From the IMG/VR virus record IMGVR_UViG_3300017987_000006, positions 1-64,000 of that record: a DNA stretch of 64,000 bases; one strand, 5' to 3'. Origin of the DNA: a virus. Positions 45,436-52,226 of the stretch are shown in pieces (position 1 is the stretch's first letter; each line of letters starts with the position of its first letter). Made by a program: the position numbers and the translations under genes. The notes under the pieces were generated by a model. The model saw only the letters and a list, made by a program, of their open reading frames with translations, made no database searches and was not told the origin of the DNA.

Positions 45436-45863
45436 CAGTCTGTCTCCTCCGGCTCAGGGCCGCACTTCTCCTTCGGGCCGTCGAAGTGACCTGGAGGGGA
45501 GTCACTCTCGTCCTCGTCGCCTTGCAGCGCATCGATGATGTCGTGCCCGAGCCTCCATGCCGCCTCGTTGTCCGACTCGAACAGGCGACGCAACAGAACC
45601 GGAAGCGACTCTTTGCTGATGTGGCAGTCCAGCTTCACCGCCAGCACCATGCCCTTCACCATGGTCGTCTTGATCTCGTAGTGGTCTCCGAACTCGGGGA
45701 TGTAGCAGGCCTCCAGGTGTGCGTCGATGCCGATGTTGACCACCTTCTTCACGATCTCCAGCTCCTCACCCACCACCTGCATCACGAATGGCTCCTTCAT
45801 TTTCTTTCGTACGTCGTCGTAGGGGATGGAGCGGCCGAGATCGTCCTCGATGATGTTTGGCAT
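45435..45863 (-). CDS. Hypothetical protein (142 aa)
   Basis: ATG shares a base with the upstream stop. Alpha/beta mixture (PFVMQVVGEELEIVKKVV; GMVLAVKLDCHISKESL; DNEAAWRLGHDIIDAL), ending in an acidic, Pro-rich tail. No family recognised. Confidence 0.65.
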   Translation of the reverse strand: MPNIIEDDLGRSIPYDDVRKKMKEPFVMQVVGEELEIVKKVVNIGIDAHLEACYIPEFGDHYEIKTTMVKGMVLAVKLDCHISKESLPVLLRRLFESDNEAAWRLGHDIIDALQGDEDESDSPPGHFDGPKEKCGPEPEETD

Positions 45864-46393
45864 TAGATGTCTGCTCCATAGTCTCTCAGGAGGCGAACCA
45901 TCCTGAGTCGGTGTTTGGCCACCAACTTGTCGATATCTTTCTGCAGGTCGTTCATGGCCTGCGAGAAGAATCTGGAGAAGGCGTCATCGTCGCTCTGTAA
46001 CTCCTGCTGTTGTTTCGTGGGCGCTTGTTTGGGCCTCGTGGGTGCTTGTTTGGGCAGCTCGAGCTGCTTGTTCCTCCCGTTCTTGAACTCCGGTGCCGCA
46101 GCAGCAGTCTCTCTGGCTGCCTCCTTGCCCTTCTTCTTGAAGACGGCGAGGATCTTACTGGCCTGGGTCTTGGAGACCCGCTTCATGCGCCTGGCAAAGA
46201 TCTTCACGTTCTTCGTGGACGGTTTCTCTGTGATCAGATTGGTCGAGACGATGTACGCCTCATCCCCGGTCTTCCTGGCGGTTCTCACGCTTTGGATGCG
46301 GCAGACGATCACATCTCCGCTGTTCTTGCTGCGGTACTTCGCGGCGTAGTAGTGCCCCTTGATGAAAGGGCTCTGTTTTCGCTTCTTGGTCAT
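45863..46393 (-). CDS. Basic hypothetical protein (176 aa)
   Basis: A beta-rich N-terminal domain (YYAAKYRSKNSGDVIVCRI; EAYIVSTNLITEK) followed by a Lys/Arg/Gln-rich linker with a repeated APTRPKQAPTKQ segment, then a helix (FFSQAMNDLQKDIDKLVAK). Probably binds nucleic acid. Four-base overlap upstream. Confidence 0.65.
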   Translation of the reverse strand: MTKKRKQSPFIKGHYYAAKYRSKNSGDVIVCRIQSVRTARKTGDEAYIVSTNLITEKPSTKNVKIFARRMKRVSKTQASKILAVFKKKGKEAARETAAAAPEFKNGRNKQLELPKQAPTRPKQAPTKQQQELQSDDDAFSRFFSQAMNDLQKDIDKLVAKHRLRMVRLLRDYGADI

Positions 46394-46629
46394 AGTTTCA
46401 ACACCTTCTTGTTTTTATCGAGCAAATCGTCGATGAGGTTGAGCGCGCCCAGGAGGACGCCCGTGTCCAAATCGCTGAGGTCGTCGCTTTTACATGCCGC
46501 TTCGTGCTCCGCCGCGATCAGTTCCCGCACCTTCTTGATCTGCTTGATCTGAACGGGTGCGGGGGACCAGATGCTCCATAGCCTTACGCCTGTTCGGCAG
46601 GTGAGATGCTCGTGCATCTTGTAGTCCAT
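46390..46629 (-). CDS. Hypothetical protein (79 aa)
   Basis: ATG abuts the upstream stop; GGAGG precedes it. Helical second half (IKQIKKVRELIAAEHEAACK; LLGALNLIDDLLDK). Function unknown. Confidence 0.6.
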   Translation of the reverse strand: MDYKMHEHLTCRTGVRLWSIWSPAPVQIKQIKKVRELIAAEHEAACKSDDLSDLDTGVLLGALNLIDDLLDKNKKVLKL

Positions 46630-46824
46630 TCACAGCCTCCTTTCTGGATCTGATATGGTCTTTCGGGCTTTCATTAACAGTTCCCTGACCTCTCCCGGGA
46701 ACGCTTCCTTCTTGGGGTGATCGCGCATCTCGTTGATGTCTTCGCCACGGGCTGCGACGCAGCAGGTCTCGTAGGTGTACGGTTTGCTCACCTGGTCCCC
46801 GTGTGCATTGGGATCGACGCCCAC
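46630..46824 (-). CDS. Hypothetical protein (64 aa)
   Basis: Ends just before the next gene and overlaps the upstream gene by 37 bases. Contains two adjacent cysteines (YETCCVAARGED) and a basic end. A different frame over the same bases is Arg/Pro-rich and less likely. Function unknown. Confidence 0.5.
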   Translation of the reverse strand: MGVDPNAHGDQVSKPYTYETCCVAARGEDINEMRDHPKKEAFPGEVRELLMKARKTISDPERRL

Positions 46825-47081
46825 ACCTCAGCCCTGGGGCAGTAGCCGCCTGTGGATAGCGGCTCACCCAGTGTCAGCTGATAGTGCTGCGCGGCAGGGT
46901 TGCTCGGCGTCGCTTGCGCCACGCCGTCGTCGCGTGGACCCCCGCAGCATCGTAGCCCAGTGGTCCGCTCCAGCGACCGGACTACAGCATCGATTGACGA
47001 CTCATAGTCGTGGCGTACAGCGTATGCAGCCACGCTCAGACCGTCTATGCCGCGGCCCCAAATGTTGAAATGAACTCTCAT
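46788..47081 (-). CDS. Hypothetical protein (97 aa)
   Basis: Start at the ATG for MRVHFNIWGRGIDGLSV (47081), preceded by GGGAGGCGGAAG. Small alpha/beta domain: strand, helix (YAVRHDYESSIDAVVRSLE), two cysteines, and a Pro-rich end. The pattern resembles a short ferredoxin-like fold, but no family is assigned. Confidence 0.6.
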   Translation of the reverse strand: MRVHFNIWGRGIDGLSVAAYAVRHDYESSIDAVVRSLERTTGLRCCGGPRDDGVAQATPSNPAAQHYQLTLGEPLSTGGYCPRAEVWASIPMHTGTR

Positions 47082-47107
47082 TCTTCCGCCTCCCATTCTT
47101 TGCTGTG

Positions 47108-47404
47108 TCATACGCTCTTGGGTAAGTATCCAAGCTGTGCCTTGGCCTCATCCCGTGCGGCCTTGGCCAGCTCCTTCAGATGTCTGAGCGCCATGGCTGG
47201 TGCGATGGTCACATGGATGCCATCGGAATAGCTGCCAGATCGATTGCGGCTTTTTGGATACACGGATATCCGGTAGCCGGTGAGACCGCTGTCCTTGCTC
47301 GTTCTGGCCAGATAGCGCAGCAGCGTGGTATTGTTGATTGTGTCTACCAGCGCAGTGGCCCGCTTCGCCAACTTGTGTAACTTCTCGGCGTCTGTCTTCT
47401 TCAC
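47108..47404 (-). CDS. Hypothetical protein (98 aa)
   Basis: GTG 47404 chosen for its GGAGGAG site. Helical ends (AEKLHKLAKRATALVDTI; ALRHLKELAKAARDEAK) around strands (GYRISVYPKSRN; GIHVTIAPA). Basic overall. Overlaps a 21-codon microgene by 3-4 bases. Function unknown. Confidence 0.6.
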   Translation of the reverse strand: MKKTDAEKLHKLAKRATALVDTINNTTLLRYLARTSKDSGLTGYRISVYPKSRNRSGSYSDGIHVTIAPAMALRHLKELAKAARDEAKAQLGYLPKSV

Positions 47405-47466
47405 TTCAGCTCCTCCTCTTGGCGTTCGGCTGCCTCCAAATTCAGTTTGTTGATAATAGCCTGCAT
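47401..47466 (-). CDS. Microgene of 21 codons between ligase gene and next gene
   Basis: ATG directly after the ligase stop (TAAATG) opens a 21-codon frame (MQAIINKLNLEAAERQEEELK in two halves: MQAIINKLNL, EAAERQEEELK) whose TGA overlaps the next GTG. It exactly fills the gap and has helix-like composition. It may be a real small protein or a translational coupler. Confidence 0.45.
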   Translation of the reverse strand: MQAIINKLNLEAAERQEEELK

Positions 47467-48954
47467 TTACAACTCCTCGTTGATGCACTCGTTGAGATCT
47501 TTGTTCCTCCTGAAGCTGAGAACCTTGGGGAAGGTGAGTGCGTTGCTATCCTGCCCCTTGGATATGTAGCTTCGGTCCTGGTATCCCACTTGCAGGACAC
47601 CGATCCACATCCCTTCATCAGCGATGCGCTTGCGTTGGGCGTCCGTCAGGCCGCCGCTCACCTCGCCGATGTAATGCTTCACCCCATCCTTGTCGTACTG
47701 GTACAAACTGATCGATCCGACCCGCTTCATGTTCTTGCCGGTGCCGTAGGCTCCGTTCGTCTTCAACCGCTTGCCGCATACGGCACACTTACCGCTGCTC
47801 GTCTGCTTCTGCAGCGCGCCATGGTCAGGGACATGACATTTCGTGGTGCAGTGCTCGCGCATGCCGTCAGGTTCCCAGATCCCGATGAAGTCGTCCTCCA
47901 GGGCGTTCTTGACCTTCCAGCAGACGTTCGGCCGATCTGGCTGACCAAGGAAGCTGAGATGCTTCTCGCCCAGCGATCCCCAACAGTCGTACACCACCCA
48001 TCCCTCGTACCCGTACTTCCTCATCTCTGAGATCATGTCGTCGTAAGGCTCGGCAGCAATGTCTGGGCCGTGTACGAACTTGCAGAGATGGAGTCCGGTG
48101 TGACCTCCCCACCCATCGACGAGCTCCATCAACCAGTCGAGCCAGAAGCTACAGCTGTGGTCCTTCTCGAGGTTGTCCCCTTCCCAGAAGGGCATACGGA
48201 ACACGTAGGCGTGGACCAGGCCGAGCTTGCGCTGCATCTCAATCGCCCGCTCCGGCAGAGAGTTGGCGATTTGCTGCATCGCCTTGAATTCTTCTTTCGT
48301 CTTTCCTTCGCCGATGTAGAACTCACAGAGCAAGATCGTCTCGGCGGGGAGCAGGGCCTCGAACTCCTCGACCAGGTGCGGGAACTTGTCGTTCTCGACC
48401 TTCATCTTCCCGCGGGATTGGATCCACACAGATCCGTCTCGGTCTTTGGAGACCACGAAGCACATCCCGTTCTTCTTCACGGTCCAGGCCAGCGGGGGAC
48501 CTCCTACACTCCTCCCAGACTTCCGTGATTCGAGCTTCCGCAGCTTCTCCTCCTTGATCGAGTTGACGGGCTTCGAGAAGGCCACGTTGTTGGGCAGCGG
48601 GCCATCGAAAGAGATCTGCTGGGAGCGGGTAACGCCGCCGAGCTCCTCTTCCAACATCGTCGCGAACTTGCCCTTGCTCGGCTTCACAATGATCTCGTAC
48701 CCCGCCTGCGCTTTCTTCTTGACGTCGCGGACAAGCTGCTCAAGCGCGGAACGTTCTGGAGAGATCCAGGCTTTCGTGCCCTTCTTTCCCTTCTCACCAG
48801 GAATGTCCACCGTCTCCTGGATCTTCCCGTCCAACACGCCCCACTGGGTGATGACCTCGTCCCCGTCTACCCATCCAGCCCAGACCTGCGTGTTCTTCTT
48901 GGCCTCCCGCTGCATGCTGCAGTAGGTCTTCTTACTCCTGGGTGTCTTTCTCAT
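47467..48954 (-). CDS. ATP-dependent DNA ligase with WGR-like domain and zinc insertion
   Basis: 495 residues from ATG 48954 (GGAAGAGGAC upstream). Residues about 22-90 resemble a WGR domain (VWAGWVDGDEVITQWGV). Nucleotidyltransferase motifs follow: motif I AWTVKKNGMC (K160; K-x-N-G instead of the usual K-x-D-G), motif III LLCEFYIG (E211), motif IV YEGWVVYD (E317), motif V CWKVKNA (K347, K349). Between motif V and the OB-fold C-terminal domain is a CxxxC...CxxC insertion (about 369-393), a likely zinc site. By family it seals nicks using ATP, forming an enzyme-AMP intermediate on the motif I lysine. The D-to-N change and zinc insert are unusual. Confidence 0.75.
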   Translation of the reverse strand: MRKTPRSKKTYCSMQREAKKNTQVWAGWVDGDEVITQWGVLDGKIQETVDIPGEKGKKGTKAWISPERSALEQLVRDVKKKAQAGYEIIVKPSKGKFATMLEEELGGVTRSQQISFDGPLPNNVAFSKPVNSIKEEKLRKLESRKSGRSVGGPPLAWTVKKNGMCFVVSKDRDGSVWIQSRGKMKVENDKFPHLVEEFEALLPAETILLCEFYIGEGKTKEEFKAMQQIANSLPERAIEMQRKLGLVHAYVFRMPFWEGDNLEKDHSCSFWLDWLMELVDGWGGHTGLHLCKFVHGPDIAAEPYDDMISEMRKYGYEGWVVYDCWGSLGEKHLSFLGQPDRPNVCWKVKNALEDDFIGIWEPDGMREHCTTKCHVPDHGALQKQTSSGKCAVCGKRLKTNGAYGTGKNMKRVGSISLYQYDKDGVKHYIGEVSGGLTDAQRKRIADEGMWIGVLQVGYQDRSYISKGQDSNALTFPKVLSFRRNKDLNECINEEL

Positions 48955-49510
48955 CGTCCTCTTCCTTTTCCATCGGGAGGTACACGTTGCGTCGCTTATC
49001 GCTGTTGTCCTTCTCGGATCGTATGAGCCCGAGCTTTCGTAGTACCCCAATATGTCTGGAGACTGTCTGTGCTGTGGTGAAAACTCCGACCTCGTCCAGC
49101 CCTCGATGAATATCGCGCAACGCTTTTCTACCCTCGCGAATCAGCTCTAGCACCAACAAGACATCTTCTTTTATACGATGGCCGGCCACAACGAACGGCT
49201 GTCTTTGAGCTGTGAATGGGGCGGACTCCATGATGGCATCGGTTAGAACCAAGAACTGTTCTATGTCGTGTAGGCTTTTCGTCTTGATCCAGACGTGGGC
49301 CTGGTCTGTCTTGCCTGGGGTCACGCACAGGTTGAAGCTCTCAGATTGCCGTTTCATAAACTCCTTCACCTGGGCGAATTTGGAGAACCATTCGAACGAA
49401 ACTCCCTTCGGCGCGTTTTCCTTATCCCTCCTCCAAAGCGCGTTGATGTGGTTCCAGTAATTCAGAACCTCGGAGTCGCTAAGGGGCTTGTCAGATCTTC
49501 GCTGAGTCAT
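48932..49510 (-). CDS. Winged-helix regulator-like protein (192 aa)
   Basis: N-terminal half helical with Trp residues; C-terminal half is a winged helix: EDVLLVLELIREGRKALRDI, TAQTVSRHIGVLRKLGLIRS, then RRNVYLPM as the wing and an acidic tail. The arrangement fits ArsR/MarR-like DNA-binding proteins. Overlaps the ligase gene by 23 bases. Probably a regulator of phage or host genes. Confidence 0.6.
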   Translation of the reverse strand: MTQRRSDKPLSDSEVLNYWNHINALWRRDKENAPKGVSFEWFSKFAQVKEFMKRQSESFNLCVTPGKTDQAHVWIKTKSLHDIEQFLVLTDAIMESAPFTAQRQPFVVAGHRIKEDVLLVLELIREGRKALRDIHRGLDEVGVFTTAQTVSRHIGVLRKLGLIRSEKDNSDKRRNVYLPMEKEEDDEKDTQE

Positions 49511-50130
49511 AAGACTCCCCTCAGTTCTTGCCAGAACGGCGACTCCTCTACGAGCTGTTGGTACTCAGGCGCTCTGTCCACCGGCTCGAACAGGTTGTCC
49601 TCGCTGATGGCATGGCACATTCCGCGAGGCTCGATGTCCTCGTCATAAAAGATCATGGGTCGATAGTTGGGGAGGCCGGTGGAATTGATCGGCCTGAAGA
49701 TGACAGGCACAACCTTTCCAAGCACGTCCTCCGCAATGTCAAAGTACCCCTCGCGTACGAAGTAGCGCATACCTCTGATCGTCCGAAATGGCAGGACGGA
49801 CCATTCCCGTCCGCTCAATGCTCGTCGCTCTTTTGGCTTCAGCTGAGTCAGCTCGACGTCTTGTTGCAGGCCGTTGCCGGCGAACATGTCGAACCATCCG
49901 CGCTGTGTGATGTGATGAACGATCGATTCCTTGGTCTCGTCCTCGCAGATCTTGTCTGTCTGCTCGAGCAGCCGGAACAGCGCGGGGCAGTTCACGACCT
50001 CGTCAAACTGCATTCCGAAGACCCAGTTCGTGACGAAGATCGACTCTCCGTGCCTTACGGCGAAGAATGGAGCGTCCCCGTGCTGTTCCGCTGCTCTCTC
50101 AAGACGCCTTATCAGCTGAGGCGTCAGCAT
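49507..50130 (-). CDS. Hypothetical protein (207 aa)
   Basis: Start at the ATG for MLTPQLIRRLERAAEQHG (50130); longer starts lie inside the upstream gene. Alpha/beta mixture (APFFAVRHGESIFVTNWVFG; EWSVLPFRTIRGMRYFV; KVVPVIFRPINST). The sequence has no recognised catalytic motif. It overlaps its upstream neighbour by 32 bases. Confidence 0.65.
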   Translation of the reverse strand: MLTPQLIRRLERAAEQHGDAPFFAVRHGESIFVTNWVFGMQFDEVVNCPALFRLLEQTDKICEDETKESIVHHITQRGWFDMFAGNGLQQDVELTQLKPKERRALSGREWSVLPFRTIRGMRYFVREGYFDIAEDVLGKVVPVIFRPINSTGLPNYRPMIFYDEDIEPRGMCHAISEDNLFEPVDRAPEYQQLVEESPFWQELRGVL

Positions 50131-50485
50131 CGCCAACCCAGCCGTTGTAGGCATCTCGCGTGTTGATCTGCATGGCGGCCATTTCGCAGAGCTGGCGCAG
50201 GGCAGAGTCATCACAGTGTGCTTGGTACATCATCTCTTCGATCAGCGTCATCCGCTCTTCTCGGTTGAAGTGGACGATGCGCTCGAACTCCGCGGTGGGA
50301 TCGTCCATTGGTTCCCAGTCTGGGTTGGTGGCGATGACGTAGAAATCTGTGCTGTCGGCATCCCAGACGTCGTAGTAGATCGGCTGGTTGTTGGCTGCCC
50401 TCTCTCGTTCTCTGGCCTTCTTCACCGCCTCTTCTGGGGAAGCTGCGACGTGTAATCCTTTGATTCGTGGCTCCACGACAAACAT
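50099..50485 (-). CDS. Hypothetical protein (128 aa), first gene of leftward operon
   Basis: AGAAGGAGGACTT ribosome site. A small N-terminal alpha/beta element (VVEPRIKGLHVAASPEEAVK, then YYDVWDADSTDFYVIA) and a helical C-terminal half with an acidic end. It is the first gene downstream of the TATAAG-type promoter at 50,518-50,546, so it is probably expressed early in that operon. Confidence 0.65.
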   Translation of the reverse strand: MFVVEPRIKGLHVAASPEEAVKKARERERAANNQPIYYDVWDADSTDFYVIATNPDWEPMDDPTAEFERIVHFNREERMTLIEEMMYQAHCDDSALRQLCEMAAMQINTRDAYNGWVGDADASADKAS

Positions 50486-50517
50486 AAGTCCTCCTTCTGG
50501 TTTGTTTGCGCATAACC

Positions 50518-50546
50518 CTTATACCGAAGAATCGGTAGTTCTTGAA
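50518..50546 (-). promoter_or_regulatory. Promoter of the leftward operon (candidate)
   Basis: Reading leftward: TTCAAG (50546-50541), a 17-base spacer and TATAAG (50523-50518), then 32 bases to the first ATG with a good ribosome site. The spacer holds CCGA/TCGG arms around AGAA on the + strand, a possible operator. TATAAG and its distance match the candidates at 6,910 and 34,501. Confidence 0.5.
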
Positions 50547-50589
50547 ATCTAGGAAAAGATGTCGGATAACTGGAAGCAGGAGGAAGCCC

Positions 50590-50820
50590 ATGTTGATCCA
50601 GACGATCGAGATCGAGACGAAGGTAGATCGAAGGGAGTTTCTGGAGCTCGCCAAGGAAGATCCGAAGAAGGCCGCTGAGGCTATAGAGCCGGAGATCGAG
50701 AAGTTCAACAAGGAGTGGATGTCGAGTCGTGGCGGACCTTTGTCTACATTCGAACACCAGATCTTACGGGAGTATTTGGCCTGGAAGATGATCGGAAACC
50801 CATCAGGATCAAACGGGTAA
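50590..50820 (+). CDS. Hypothetical helical protein (76 aa)
   Basis: Divergent from the leftward operon across a 104-base gap. Start at ATG 50590 after GGAGGAAGCCC. Strand (MLIQTIEIETKVDRREFL), then helices (AAEAIEPEIEKFNKEWM; EHQILREYLAWKMIG). Function unknown. It may be transcribed from the divergent intergenic region. Confidence 0.6.
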   Translation: MLIQTIEIETKVDRREFLELAKEDPKKAAEAIEPEIEKFNKEWMSSRGGPLSTFEHQILREYLAWKMIGNPSGSNG

Positions 50821-50832
50821 TCGTTTTTGATC

Positions 50833-50863
50833 TTGACTTTTTGATTGTTTGGATCACTATGTA
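50833..50863 (+). promoter_or_regulatory. Promoter upstream of small genes and tRNA (candidate)
   Basis: TTGACT (50833-50838) with either CACTAT 16 bases later (50855-50860) or TATGTA 19 bases later (50858-50863). Lies at the start of a 51-base gene-free stretch. It could drive the 24-codon frame, the zinc protein and the tRNA downstream. Confidence 0.5.
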
Positions 50864-50874
50864 AGCAGAGCATC

Positions 50875-50949
50875 ATGGCTTTTGGGAAGACACACATTCA
50901 TCGCCACAGTCCCGGATGGGATCCGGTGATGGGTGTGAACAAGAGCTAG
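50875..50949 (+). CDS. Possible 24-residue peptide
   Basis: ATG 50875 opens MAFGKTHIHRHSPGWDPV and ends after 24 codons. Weak ribosome site. It fills the gap between the promoter and a h​airpin. His-rich. Could be a leader peptide or noise. Confidence 0.3.
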   Translation: MAFGKTHIHRHSPGWDPVMGVNKS

Positions 50950-50971
50950 GCCCGCCGACATTCGACGGGCC
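50949..50971 (+). other. GC-rich hairpin before the zinc-finger gene
   Basis: GGCCCG pairs with CGGGCC, with an inner CGA/TCG pair around CAT. No T tract follows, so it may be an mRNA leader structure; the ribosome site AAGGAGG of the next gene lies 8 bases beyond it. Confidence 0.45.
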
Positions 50972-50991
50972 GCAACCGAAGGAGGCCCGTC

Positions 50992-51198
50992 ATGCTGCGT
51001 TGTACAAAGTGTGGAGGGCTGGCGCATCCTGGGCTGGCCCACTTTCATGGCAACCCGAACGCACCACTTTGCAAGTCCTGCACGGACGAGGTGATGAAGA
51101 GGAAGGCACGTGGCCTGGACCATCAGGTCTATCGGATTAGGCGAGCTCGTGAGTTCGCACGCCAACTCTTCAGCGGGGAGATCAAAGACGCCGCTTGA
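50992..51198 (+). CDS. Small zinc-finger protein (68 aa)
   Basis: AAGGAGG 6 bases before the ATG. LRCTKCGGLAH and LCKSCTDEV make two CxxC pairs; a basic C-terminal helix follows (YRIRRAREFARQLF). Probably a nucleic-acid-binding protein. A terminator overlaps its last codons. Confidence 0.7.
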   Translation: MLRCTKCGGLAHPGLAHFHGNPNAPLCKSCTDEVMKRKARGLDHQVYRIRRAREFARQLFSGEIKDAA

Positions 51199-51208
51199 CG
51201 GGCGTTTT
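51188..51208 (+). terminator. Possible intrinsic terminator
   Basis: ACGCC pairs with GGCGT (extended by A-T and G-T pairs) around an 8-base loop, followed by TTTT. Lies at the end of the zinc-finger gene. Confidence 0.5.
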
Positions 51209-51411
51209 GATCGTGGGTATCTTGTTTCCTAGTTGGGGCGCTGAACGCCCCTAGAGGGAACGTTCTCGCCGATGGGCTCTCTAAATACACCAACGTATAA
51301 GAGATCATGTTCTGGGGAGTACGGTAAAGGGACGGGGCTGGGCGAGCGGCCTGTTATCGGAACCGACCGGAAAGCTGGCCCGTCGGCCGCCCGGGTACAG
51401 GCGGTCATTAT
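51209..51411 (+). other. Non-coding, structure-rich stretch before the tRNA
   Basis: No convincing gene. Contains a perfect hairpin GGGGCG/CGCCCC flanked by CTAG on both sides (51229-51254), a TATAAG (51296-51301), and a GC-rich stretch with several pairing options (for example CCGAC/GTCGG around 51,367-51,390). It may be a tRNA leader, a degenerate tRNA or an unknown RNA. No second tRNA could be folded by eye. Confidence 0.4.
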
Positions 51412-51482
51412 CGCGGTGAGGGCAAACGGAAAGCCACTGGTTTCATAATCCAGGGAATCGGGTTCGATTCCCGGCACCGCAA
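51412..51482 (+). tRNA. tRNA with CAT anticodon (Met, initiator-like or Ile2)
   Basis: Cloverleaf: acceptor 51412-51418 with 51475-51481, D stem GGC/GCC, anticodon stem CTGGT/TCCAG with loop TTCATAA (CAT at 51444-51446), variable loop GGAA, T stem TCGGG/CCCGG with loop TTCGATT, discriminator A51482. C1-A72 is unpaired, the hallmark of bacterial initiator tRNA. However, the three G-C pairs of the initiator anticodon stem are missing (there is a T-T mismatch next to the loop), so an elongator Met or a lysidine-modified Ile2 tRNA is possible. CCA is not encoded. Confidence 0.8.
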
Positions 51483-51570
51483 TAGATGGATCGATGGGGC
51501 GGGGCTTGTTTTTCTTGACGGCCTAAACGGTGGTGTGAGACTTTACACGTTCTACACCTCCTTGCAGCGG

Positions 51571-51602
51571 CCCCGCGTTCTTCTTCGCGGGGTTTTGTTT
51601 TT
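51571..51602 (+). terminator. Strong rho-independent terminator after tRNA
   Basis: CCCCGCG pairs perfectly with CGCGGGG around TTCTTCTT, followed by TTTTGTTTTT. Ends the tRNA transcript. Confidence 0.85.
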
Positions 51603-51733
51603 GATCTAAAAAATTCGAGCGCCCTTCGCGTGCCCCTGGATCGTCTTGGTCGCAGACGGCGACTGCGTCTCTGGACACAGGCACTCACGAGCCCGTACCC
51701 CGGTTTCCCGGGACATGGTTCTTATACTAACAA

Positions 51734-51752
51734 ATGGGCCTGTTTTTCAGGC
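51734..51752 (-). terminator. Hairpin ending the small leftward gene
   Basis: GGGCCTG pairs perfectly with CAGGCCC around a T5 loop (+ strand). Read leftward it is followed by ATTTGTTAG, a weak U tract, 18 bases after the stop of the gene at 51,770. On the + strand no T tract follows. Confidence 0.55.
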
Positions 51753-51769
51753 CCTGCCCGGCGGGACCG

Positions 51770-52132
51770 CTAGACGCGGCGGCGTGGGCTGCTGGCGATC
51801 TCGGCCAGCCTTTTGCGCGCGAGCTTGGCGAGAACCCGCTGCGCATGCTCGGTGGGCTGAAGCCCCGCATCAAGCAGGACTTCAGTGTTTATCGCCCGCA
51901 GAAGGATTTCCTTCTCCGCCCGGGATAGGGCGAACCTTATCCCATCGATTTCCCACAGGGCAGGCTCGCCTCCGATGTCGGAGACGATGGAGACCGTCTC
52001 GCCGTCGATCTCCATCTCGATTCTCTCTTTCGTGAAATGGGCCACTAGTTTCTTTGCGGCCCACAGCTTGGTGGGTCCGCCAACCACTTTCGCGATCAAC
52101 AGACCAGCAAACATTGCCTCTACAACAGGCAT
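51770..52132 (-). CDS. Hypothetical protein (120 aa), isolated leftward gene
   Basis: AGGAAGGAGG ribosome site, start ATG after CAT. A hydrophobic N-terminus (VVEAMFAGLLIAKVVGG) that may be a membrane anchor is followed by beta strands (RIEMEIDGETVSIVSD; ALWEIDGIRFALS) and a helical basic tail. Divergent from the tape measure gene; TATAAG lies 21 bases upstream of its start. Function unknown; it may regulate or assist the structural block. Confidence 0.6.
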   Translation of the reverse strand: MPVVEAMFAGLLIAKVVGGPTKLWAAKKLVAHFTKERIEMEIDGETVSIVSDIGGEPALWEIDGIRFALSRAEKEILLRAINTEVLLDAGLQPTEHAQRVLAKLARKRLAEIASSPRRRV

Positions 52133-52226
52133 ATGAACCTCCTTCCTAGTTTTCTTATAACCTCAAATGCTGGTGGAATTGCGGCTCGTTGTGGTAGGCT
52201 CTTGGAATACCAGCGTGGAAGCCTAA

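Noticed and set aside
46490-46867. Leftward frame overlapping the 46,390 and 46,630 genes
   Set aside because: Arg/Pro/Gln-rich shadow; the shorter frames have better composition and spacing.
51310-51411. A second tRNA or a known structured RNA
   Set aside because: Several stems can be drawn, but no cloverleaf with a T loop; not recognised as any RNA family I know.
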